Below are positions 14,827-22,800 of a stretch of DNA of 25,843 nt, one piece after another. A program made the translations under genes and the position numbers. The notes under the pieces are model-generated. The model saw only the letters and a program-made list of their open reading frames with translations, was not told the origin of the DNA and ran no database searches. The stretch comes from CAYNTS01 sp964400495 (GTDB lineage: Bacteria; Fidelibacterota; Marinisomatia; SCGC-AAA003-L08; D37C17). Each line of letters begins with the position of its first letter. Within the stretch, counting starts at the first letter, position 1. The stretch is taken from NCBI GenBank assembly GCA_964400495.1, contig CAYNTS010000027.1, positions 1 to 25,843 on the forward strand. The letters run 5' to 3'.

Positions 14827-15200
14827 TTTAATTTATCCATCTGTCGTCGTTCTCTTTTAGTGGGTCGTCCTTTACCTCGATTACGATGAGCAATTGGTTG
14901 TTTTTTTGCAATAGTTAGCTTAATTGTTTCACTTTCAGGAGTTAAATTCTCAACACTTTCTGATGCAATTTTAGCAGACACCCTTTTTTCAATTAGTCCT
15001 AATACTTTATATCGATGTTTAATCAACTTTTTCTGAACCGTAATTTCTTCATCTATAACTATGAGGCGAGATGGTTTTACACTTTTTCCATTAATTTTTA
15101 CTTTTCCTGAATTGCATGCCTCACTAGCAAGTGTACGTGTTTTATAAACTCGGACAGCCCATAACCATTTATCAATCCTAATTTTACTCTGTTTATCCAT
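14817..15200 (-). CDS. S4-domain RNA-binding protein (Hsp15/RqcP-like)
   Basis: This 127-residue basic protein has the S4 domain at its N terminus: IRIDKWLWAVRVYKTRTLA, then GKVKINGKSVKPSRLI and a DEEITVQ turn. Hsp15 and RqcP of this family bind 50S subunits blocked with peptidyl-tRNA and act in ribosome rescue and quality control. The C terminus ends in a very basic stretch (HRNRGKGRPTKRERRQ), as in Hsp15. I place the start at the ATG at 15200, eight residues before the conserved IRIDKWLW. An in-frame TTG at 15233 would add 11 residues. It is the first gene of the minus-strand group and is divergent from the rRNA methyltransferase gene, which fits a shared ribosome theme. Confidence 0.88.
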   Translation of the reverse strand: MDKQSKIRIDKWLWAVRVYKTRTLASEACNSGKVKINGKSVKPSRLIVIDEEITVQKKLIKHRYKVLGLIEKRVSAKIASESVENLTPESETIKLTIAKKQPIAHRNRGKGRPTKRERRQMDKLKWE

Positions 15201-15275
15201 ACCTAAATTTGCATAATCATTTCTATTAATCAAATGGATAAATGTAGTAAGTTTTTCAATTAATTTGAGTTAGAA

Positions 15276-16046
15276 ATGAGTAAACAAACAAAATTTAGCA
15301 AAAATAAACATCAATTCATTTTTGGTTTAAATGGGTGTGAAAACCTTTTGAAATCTAATAAATACTCTATTATTTCAGTGGATTTAATGGAGGGAGGCAA
15401 TGCATCCAGAAAAGGTGAGTTGAAACATATATTGCACAAGGTGTCCAATAAAGTAAAAATGTTGCCACGCGATACTTTTCTAAAAAAATACGATCAATTT
15501 AGAACACAAGGTATTGTTGTTTATTTTCAGGGTGCTATTCTACAAAAACCAAAATCATACAATAATACAGATGGTAATATTGGTTTACTCATCCTTGATA
15601 ATATTGAAGACCCACAAAATGCTGGGCAAATATTACGGACTGCCGAATGTTCAGGAATTGATGGAGTTGTTTTCCCAGGACATCATAGTGTAGGAGCAAC
15701 GCCAACTGTTCTTCAAGTAAGTCAAGGGGCATTTGTACACCTGAATTTGTATCAATGTGGGAATCTAAAACAATATATTGAAAAACTCAAACAACAAGGG
15801 TTTTGGATTGTAGCACTCGAAAATGGAATTGATGCAAAACCATGGTATGAAATAGACTTAAAAGGGAAAATTGCAATTATTGTAGGCAGTGAAGGTAAAG
15901 GAATTCGTCAGAATATTTTAAAAGCATGTGATTTTAAAGCAACAATTCCTATGCAAGGGAAAGTAAATTCATTAAATGTTTCTGCAGCAGTAAGTGCAAT
16001 GGTATTTGAACGAGAAAGACAGATATTGTCGGCTAATAGTGAATAG
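15276..16046 (+). CDS. rlmB: 23S rRNA 2'-O-methyltransferase of the TrmH/SpoU family (RlmB-like)
   Basis: This 256-residue SAM-dependent enzyme has the alpha/beta-knot fold. Residues 13-90 are the N-terminal substrate-binding domain that starts with the typical FIFGLNGCENLLKS. The three SpoU motifs are intact: motif 1 at 109-121 (NIEDPQNAGQILR), motif 2 at 202-210 (IVGSEGKGI) and motif 3 at 224-236 (IPMQGKVNSLNVS). RlmB methylates the ribose of G2251 in 23S rRNA. The N-terminal domain and length favour RlmB over tRNA-specific TrmH, although TrmH-like paralogues with other targets exist. The gene stands alone on the plus strand, divergent from the S4-domain gene. No good terminator is visible after it. 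Confidence 0.85.
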   Translation: MSKQTKFSKNKHQFIFGLNGCENLLKSNKYSIISVDLMEGGNASRKGELKHILHKVSNKVKMLPRDTFLKKYDQFRTQGIVVYFQGAILQKPKSYNNTDGNIGLLILDNIEDPQNAGQILRTAECSGIDGVVFPGHHSVGATPTVLQVSQGAFVHLNLYQCGNLKQYIEKLKQQGFWIVALENGIDAKPWYEIDLKGKIAIIVGSEGKGIRQNILKACDFKATIPMQGKVNSLNVSAAVSAMVFERERQILSANSE

Positions 16047-16110
16047 ATAATGGTGAAAATGATTTGTTACACCTACAAAAAAATATTCACATATTAGTTC
16101 TTATTTATTA

Positions 16111-16860
16111 TCAATAAATATTTATCAATAAACTTGGGTTTATCATTTTAACAAGGATTGCACTAAATGCTAAATAAGGGCCAAAAGGCATAGGGCGATT
16201 TCTATCAAAACCTAGTTTAAATGAAATAACTAACCAAACGATCATTGCAATAATGGCTCCCAAAAATATTGAAATAAGTACATTTATTGCACCTAGCCAT
16301 AATCCTGTTACCCCAACCAAAAATAAATCTCCAAAGCCCAATGTTTGCTTCCTGAAAATAATCCATGTTAGTAAAAATACAAGGGATAAATACCCAACTC
16401 CTGCTATAAATCCATGAACTACATATTGAAGATTATCCATTAAAAAATATTCATGAATTATAATACTTATTGAAGCAATTGCAATAAATGTTAATGGGAT
16501 TTGCATAGTATCTAAGTCGATAAATGCAATGATAACTAAAATGGTTGAAATTAGAATAAATAAGCCATTTTCAAAGTTGGTGAATGATAGATATCCCCAT
16601 GACCATAAAAATCCAATCAAACTTTCAACGATGGGATACCTTAATGAAATTGATTTCTTACAATTAGCACACTTACCAAGTTGAAATACAAAACTAAAGA
16701 TTGGAATATTACGATAGAGAGGGATAGGGAAGTTACATTTTGGGCATTGTGAACCTGGTTTTACAAGTGATATTCCACGTGGAACTCTGTAAATAATCAC
16801 ATTAATAAAACTTCCTACGGACAACCCAAGTACAAGAAATAAGATTAAGTATGGGTCCAT
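16111..16860 (-). CDS. pilD: Prepilin leader peptidase/N-methyltransferase (GspO/PilD)
   Basis: This 249-residue polytopic inner-membrane aspartic protease cleaves the leader of prepilins and pseudopilins and methylates the new N terminus. The N-terminal methylase part has GSFINVIIYRVPRG and the zinc-type cysteine pairs C39/C42 (QCPKC) and C64/C67 (KCANC). The catalytic aspartates of the A24 family are visible in FIDLDTMQIP (D115/D117) and in the GxGD motif LGFGDLFLVG (D178). About seven membrane helices are apparent. It lies 5 nt downstream of gspF and ends the gspE-gspF-pilD cassette, so it presumably processes the pseudopilins of that system, which are not in this window. Confidence 0.95.
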   Translation of the reverse strand: MDPYLILFLVLGLSVGSFINVIIYRVPRGISLVKPGSQCPKCNFPIPLYRNIPIFSFVFQLGKCANCKKSISLRYPIVESLIGFLWSWGYLSFTNFENGLFILISTILVIIAFIDLDTMQIPLTFIAIASISIIIHEYFLMDNLQYVVHGFIAGVGYLSLVFLLTWIIFRKQTLGFGDLFLVGVTGLWLGAINVLISIFLGAIIAMIVWLVISFKLGFDRNRPMPFGPYLAFSAILVKMINPSLLINIY

Positions 16861-16865
16861 AATAT

Positions 16866-18107
16866 TTAGTTTGCTAAGGCAGTACCAAAATGGAAAATTG
16901 GAAGATATGTAACAATAACAATTGCTCCAATTACTACACCTACTAGAACAATTAATGCTGGCTCAATAATAGATGTTAATCTATCCACAATTGCATTAAC
17001 TTGTTTTGTATAAAATTCAGACGCTTTTAATGCCAAATTATCAATTTCACCGGTTTCTTCACCAGTGGAAAGGAGTTGAATCATAATTGGAGGAAACACT
17101 CCTGTATCTCGTAACGCATTCGAGATACTCACTCCATTTTCAATATTCTTAGATGCTTTTTCAATAGCTAATTCGTACACTCTATTATCCACAACTTTTT
17201 TAATCAAACCCATTGCATCCATTACAGATACCCCAGCGCTTAATAGAATACCAAATGTTTTAGAGAATTTACTAAGAACATTTTGTTCAATCAATCCACC
17301 AAAAATAGGAGTTCTTAAAATGGCTCTATCTTTCCCTAATCGTCCAGTATCGGTGAGTGTAAAAAGCCATAAAACAAACATTGCAATAAAGGAAATGAAA
17401 ATTACAAATACAATATTTGCTTGAAACCAATCACCCATATTTACCAAAACAACTGTATAATAGGGGAGATCATACCCCAATGATTCATAAACTGAAGAAA
17501 ATTGTGGGATAATAAAAGTAAAAGTAACAAATAACATAAAAGCGAGGAATCCAATTATAAAAACTGGGTAGTACATTGCAGATTTCACTTTTCGTTGAGT
17601 ATCTTCAACGGTTTCTAAATATTGAGATAATTCTTCAAGTGTTTCAGAAAGCTTACCACTTACTTCACCTGCTCTCACAAGAGAAATATATAAATTTGTG
17701 AACACCCCGGGGTGTCGTTCCAATGCATCAGAAAGGAGCATTCCCTTTCGAATATTGCTTTCAATTTCTTTAAGGATTTTTTTAAACTTTTTGTTTTTTT
17801 CTTCTTCGGCTAAAAAGTATAATGCTCGCTCAATAGTTAATCCAGAAGCAAACATAGTTGCTAATTGACGCGTAAAGAAAACAAGAATAGTCAATGGTAC
17901 TCGGCTTTTAAACTTTTCCTTTTCTAAACTTAATCGGTCAAGAAATGGTCCCATAAAATCAAATGAAGTATCACGTTCAGTTAATTTTACAACTACAAGT
18001 TGTTCAGAGTGAAGTTTTTCAGATGCTTCATTATAATTTGAAGCAGTTAATACTCCCTCTTTCCTTACGCCCTCAGGAGTACGTGCAATATAACTAAAAT
18101 CAGGCAT
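16866..18107 (-). CDS. gspF: Type II secretion/type IV pilus inner-membrane platform protein (GspF/PilC)
   Basis: This 413-residue protein is the inner-membrane platform that couples the assembly ATPase to pseudopilus or pilus growth. It opens with PDFSYIARTPEGVRKEG, the usual GspF start. Two T2SSF domains lie at about residues 75-197 and 280-402. Each contains the ASGL/SAGV turn (MFASGLTIERAL, LLSAGVSVMDAM) and the RAGE/STGE signature (LVRAGEVSGKL, LLSTGEETGEI). Three membrane segments are predicted at about 178-200, 232-252 and 382-404. Its ATG overlaps the gspE stop by one base (TAATG). Secretion and pilus versions cannot be told apart from this protein alone. Confidence 0.95.
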   Translation of the reverse strand: MPDFSYIARTPEGVRKEGVLTASNYNEASEKLHSEQLVVVKLTERDTSFDFMGPFLDRLSLEKEKFKSRVPLTILVFFTRQLATMFASGLTIERALYFLAEEEKNKKFKKILKEIESNIRKGMLLSDALERHPGVFTNLYISLVRAGEVSGKLSETLEELSQYLETVEDTQRKVKSAMYYPVFIIGFLAFMLFVTFTFIIPQFSSVYESLGYDLPYYTVVLVNMGDWFQANIVFVIFISFIAMFVLWLFTLTDTGRLGKDRAILRTPIFGGLIEQNVLSKFSKTFGILLSAGVSVMDAMGLIKKVVDNRVYELAIEKASKNIENGVSISNALRDTGVFPPIMIQLLSTGEETGEIDNLALKASEFYTKQVNAIVDRLTSIIEPALIVLVGVVIGAIVIVTYLPIFHFGTALAN

Positions 18108-19828
18108 TAAAAGTCCTCAACTGTTGAGCGTAATATTTCATAAATAGTAGATTCCCCTGATATTAATTTTTCAATACCAGCATCTCTTAGGGGTGTCATG
18201 CCAAGCTCAATTGCTTTATCTTTTATGACATGTTCATTTGCATTACTAAAAATTAATTGGCGAATTTCTTGTTTCAACTCTAAAATTTCATGAATAGCAG
18301 TTCGTCCTTTATACCCCGTATAACGACATTTGCTACAACCCTTTCCGTGTTTAAAATCAATTTGACTCATTTGCTCTTTTGTGAGTTTAATTCTATCGAG
18401 TTCTTCACTATTAGGGGTATAACTTTCTTTACAATTTGGGCAAATTGTACGAATTAATCGTTGTGCCATAACCAAGTTTAAACTGGACCCTAACAGAAAT
18501 GGAGGAATACCAATATCTAGTAAACGAGTAATTGTAGATGGAGCATCATTTGCGTGAACGGTACTAAATACTAAGTGACCAGTTAGTGAAAATTTAACGG
18601 CAATATCTGCAGTTTCATTATCACGAATTTCTCCAATCAACAGTACATCTGGATCTTGTCGCAAAATTGAACGAAGGGAAGAGGAAAATGTTAATCCAAT
18701 TTCTTCGTGCATTTGTACTTGGTTTATTCCGGGAATTTGATACTCAACTGGATCTTCAACGGTTGTAATATTGATTCCATCATTATTTATTTCAGATAAT
18801 GAGGCATAAAGTGTAGTTGACTTACCACTACCAGTTGGACCAGAAATAAGTACCATTCCATAAGGTTGGTTAATCCACTTTGTAAATGTTTGAAGTTTAT
18901 ATTTTGGAAATCCAAGAGTAGTGAGAGTTATTTCTTTTTCACCACTACCTAATAAACGCAATACCACTTTTTCGCCATGAACAGTAGGAAGAATTGAAAC
19001 ACGAACATCAATTTCACGTTCACCCATTTTTAATTTCATACGCCCATCTTGAGGAAGTCGATGTTCAGCAATATTTAACCGTGACAGTATCTTTACACGA
19101 GCAACAATACCATTTAAAGAAGTAATAGGCGGAGACATTATTTTTGTTAGCACACCATCAATTCTTATACGAACTGAAACTTCTTTTTTTGATGGTTCAA
19201 TGTGGATATCCGAAGAATCTTCTTTGATAGCTTCCACTAAAATAAGGTTAACAAGTTTTACAAATGGTGCATCTTCTGCAGATACTTCTTCTGTTGCTAA
19301 ATCTACTTCTTCAGCAGATTCATCATCTCCTCGAACAACACTAATATTAGATATTGCAGAATCAACCTCAGAACTCTTCTTAATTTTATCGTATAAACGT
19401 TCTATTACTAATTTGATAGCTGAACGACCTGCAACCAATACATCAGGTGTTAAATTGGTCAATTTACGAATTGAATCAAGAGTTACTAAATCTTCAGGGT
19501 CTTCCATTGCAACTAAAATAGTTGTTTCATTCTTTTTGAGTGCAATTACGTTATTTTCTGTCGCAAAATCTTCAGGAAGAAGAGAAACCACATCCGATGG
19601 TGCTTTCATTAAATCTTCTTCTAGAATGGGCTTATGACCCAATTGAAGAGAATATGCTTTCACCAAATCATCTTCAGTAATAACACCTTGTTTTACGAGA
19701 ACATGTCCAAGTTTTTCTTTACTGCCTTTTTGTTCTTGGAGGGCTTTAGCGAGTGCATCATCATTGATAACGCCCTCATATACTAAAATATCACCTATTT
19801 TTTCGAATTGAGGATTAAAATTACTCAT
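18107..19828 (-). CDS. gspE: Type II secretion/type IV pilus assembly ATPase (GspE/PilB)
   Basis: This 573-residue hexameric cytoplasmic ATPase powers pseudopilin or pilin polymerisation. Residues 10-62 hold two MshEN-type motifs (see findings). The second N-terminal subdomain runs to about 150, followed by an acidic linker (165-187). The catalytic core shows the Asp-box region (DSSDIHIEP at 204-212), Walker A GPTGSGKST at 330-338, the following VEDPVEYQIPG, Walker B DVLLIGEIRD around 394-403 and the His-box HLVFSTVHAND at 418-428. The zinc-binding tetracysteine is C463/C466 and C498/C501. The ATG at 19828 has AAAGG 4 nt upstream. It follows the giant Ig-repeat gene by 12 nt. Confidence 0.96.
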   Translation of the reverse strand: MSNFNPQFEKIGDILVYEGVINDDALAKALQEQKGSKEKLGHVLVKQGVITEDDLVKAYSLQLGHKPILEEDLMKAPSDVVSLLPEDFATENNVIALKKNETTILVAMEDPEDLVTLDSIRKLTNLTPDVLVAGRSAIKLVIERLYDKIKKSSEVDSAISNISVVRGDDESAEEVDLATEEVSAEDAPFVKLVNLILVEAIKEDSSDIHIEPSKKEVSVRIRIDGVLTKIMSPPITSLNGIVARVKILSRLNIAEHRLPQDGRMKLKMGEREIDVRVSILPTVHGEKVVLRLLGSGEKEITLTTLGFPKYKLQTFTKWINQPYGMVLISGPTGSGKSTTLYASLSEINNDGINITTVEDPVEYQIPGINQVQMHEEIGLTFSSSLRSILRQDPDVLLIGEIRDNETADIAVKFSLTGHLVFSTVHANDAPSTITRLLDIGIPPFLLGSSLNLVMAQRLIRTICPNCKESYTPNSEELDRIKLTKEQMSQIDFKHGKGCSKCRYTGYKGRTAIHEILELKQEIRQLIFSNANEHVIKDKAIELGMTPLRDAGIEKLISGESTIYEILRSTVEDF

Positions 19829-19832
19829 ACTA

Positions 19833-19837
19833 CCTTT
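19833..19837 (-). promoter_or_regulatory. Shine-Dalgarno for gspE in the 12-nt gap
   Basis: AAAGG on the minus strand, 4 nt before the gspE ATG and just after the TAA of the giant gene (19841-19843). The gap is too short for a separate promoter or terminator, which supports co-transcription. Confidence 0.6.
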
Positions 19838-19840
19838 CGA

Positions 19841-22800
19841 TTAATTGTCGATTTGTGATTTAATTAATAATATATCCAATGGATCACTTGAGGTTTGTAA
19901 TGGATCCAATAACTGCACCACAATTGTGGAAGTAAAATCTTGATAAGATATTGGTGGATCAACTCCAGTAGGTGGAGTAACAGCGTCTGTATATTGAATA
20001 TCCCACTCTACTTGTCCATTTTCATCTGTATATTGTGTTACATCACTTAATATATCAGCTCCAGGTGCTGTTAGCTGTAATCTACCTAAATCTATAGGAT
20101 ATTGATAATAATCTGTAAGTGTAGCTGTTATTGTAATTACATCTGTTGGAGTTCCAAAAATTGAAAAGTCCCAAAAGTTAGCTGTTGAAGAAACTGCAAT
20201 TTGTCCTGGTTGGAATGGTAACAATAATGGAGCACCACCATGTGTATCTCTACTATCTACAATTAAAAACGCACCTTCAGAATTATAAGTTTGAGCTTTT
20301 AGAACAGTGTTTGCAAAAATATTTCCTGAACTATAAATCACATTTGTCCAAGCTACACCTGGAAATGCCTCACTTGTTGAATTTTCCATACCAGTTTTAG
20401 CTTCACCTTCAATTTGTGCTGGAGGGTCTAAAGCTTCCCAATATGTTGTAACAGTTGGTGGAATACCAGCAATAATTAAATCTTGAATACAAATATAACT
20501 TAATGAATCTGTCTCAGTAGTTCCCCATTTTACCGCATCATCAACTACATATTGAACTGTTTCATCATAAGCATTATTTTGCCATTCCATCCAAAAATAT
20601 ACGTTTGTTGAATCGGATACAGGATTTGAATGCAAGTCAACTAACATTACTGAAACGGGTACTTCATACAAACCACCACCGATTGATGTAATATCAACAT
20701 AACTATAATTGATTTCACCAGTATTTGGTGGACCTGTTACAATAGTTACAGGGATACCTTCTGCAGAAGCAATTTCCGTTTCTAAGGAAACATCATCATA
20801 ATCATACACTTCAATTCGCATTCTAACAGAACCGGGATCAGTACCTGCATTTAATGTAACTGATGCTTGTCCATTTGATGATTCGATTACTTCAACTATT
20901 GAAGAATTATCACCATTTAAATGGGTTCCTGCAGGAGCTGGTTGAGAAATTTCAAATTGCACCCAATAGGGATCAGAAACTAAATTACCGTTTCCATCTC
21001 TAACTTGAGTTGTAACTTGAGTTGATTCCAATCCGCCACCACCTTGAACCATTATTTCATTGGGGTAGGGTTCAACAATTTCAACAAATGATGCATCTGT
21101 AGAATTTAGCCAAATTTGAAGTGTATCCTTTAGACCATTTGATGAACCTATGATATTTGCAATTCCAGATGAATTTTCCATAGAAAATACAGTATAGGCA
21201 AATCCATCAATATCAAAGGTTGAAAAAGGTTCAATAGAGCCAATATTATTCCAATCACCATTTTCATCTTGTTGCAATGCTTCAAATTCAATACCCGTAT
21301 TTTCTTCGGGTATGTTTCCAAGTGAATCAACCATGGTTGCAGTAATATTAGCAATTACAATTTCGTTTTCATTACCAGCGGGCAGTGTATAATAATCTGA
21401 AATTAAACTTAACTCAGGTACACATTCAGGGCATTGAGGTAGGTTATCAATTAAATAAATTGAAACTTGTTGTTCGGGTATTTCTGTTCCGGGTATGCTT
21501 ACTGTAATATTCACGGTTGTATCAGTTACCCCTTGATTCGTTGTAAAAACAGATTTTGCAATTCCTGTAGAATCAGATGTAAAAATACTATGTGATAGTT
21601 GGCCTAATGTTGGGTCATCTAATACATATTGAAACATGACACTATTAATCGCTCCACCATTGATGTCCAATGCAGAAGAAAAGATTGTATCCGAATATGC
21701 ACTATCTAGTGTAGTAATACTTAATTGGGGTGTGCTTGCCCACGCATTCATATAACTTACAGCTGGCAACGCAAATTCAGAAGCAGTACTATTAATTATT
21801 GCAAGTGTATCTTCTAAAAGTACATTACTAGCATCTAAAGGATCTACAATGTATGCTCTAACAAAATCGTTATCATCAGAGACTATATCATCACGATAAT
21901 ATGTATAATTCACGGTTGCAGTTCCGCTTGTAACACACGAAGATGTAGAATCTCCAGCTTCACAAGTATATGCCAAAGCAGTACTAAGCACTCCATAAGT
22001 ATCTCTACTAATAGGTAATAATTCAAACCTGATTGGAACATTACTAACCCCAACACCCACATTATTTTTTGCAATTACGGATATGCTAGATGATGTTGTA
22101 TCATCAGTTACATGATTGATTGATACAGGGGAAGGAACATCAGTCGCGTAAAAATGAAATTCACTAACATCATATTCAATTTCGTTTGCTCCTTCAATAT
22201 TAACAGAAATTGTTTCGGTTTGACTTGTTTCTTCTTCTTGACCAAAAATAGAAATTGTAAATTCCACATCAACAATCCCCTGGTCTTCAGGAAAATATTC
22301 TGGTGTTACAGTAAATACTGTAAAAGCCAAACCTGTGGAATCTGTATTAACAAGCCCATCACTTATATATCCAATACCTGATGTTTCTTTTACAAAGGAA
22401 ATTGGTATATTGGGGATTGGACTACCTGCTGCATTTGTTACACGAGCAGAAATCGTATCAGTTACTGATACATTAACATTGTCTAACAATAATTCTCCAC
22501 TACTAACAAAAACAAACATGTCCATAAACTCATCAGTATTAATTGTAATAGAGTCTTCATGTAAAATTGTATCAGCATTGATAGGGTCATTTACAAAAGC
22601 ATTTAGGATATCACTTCCGCCTGATACATTTGTATAAGTTACGGTTGCCACCCCATTTTGATTACCACTACTTGTTGAATCATCTCCACAGCATGTATAT
22701 ACTAGTGCAGTATTTAATTCACCATTTGAGTTTCTAGCATTTTCAGATAACTGGAATCGGACGGGGACATCAGAAACTCCCACTCCAAATTCATCTTTTA

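Noticed and set aside
16047..16110. Terminator between rlmB and the prepilin peptidase gene
   Set aside because: I looked for a GC-rich stem with a T tract in this convergent gap and found only weak AT stems and a 4-bp GGTG/CACC pair.
16108..16132. Direct repeat TTATCAATAAA, two copies
   Set aside because: Only two 11-nt AT-rich copies 14 nt apart, overlapping the end of the prepilin peptidase gene. This is not a CRISPR and is likely chance or slippage.
19200..19637. 145-residue open frame on the plus strand
   Set aside because: It is entirely antisense to gspE, whose motifs are unambiguous. Its product is a Ser/Thr-rich low-complexity mirror of the acidic linker.
19841..20100. Type IX secretion sorting domain at the C terminus of the giant protein
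   Set aside because: The last 80 residues lack the conserved glycine and lysine-ending strands of the Por/CTD families. The C terminus is a further beta-rich module that ends in KSQIDN.
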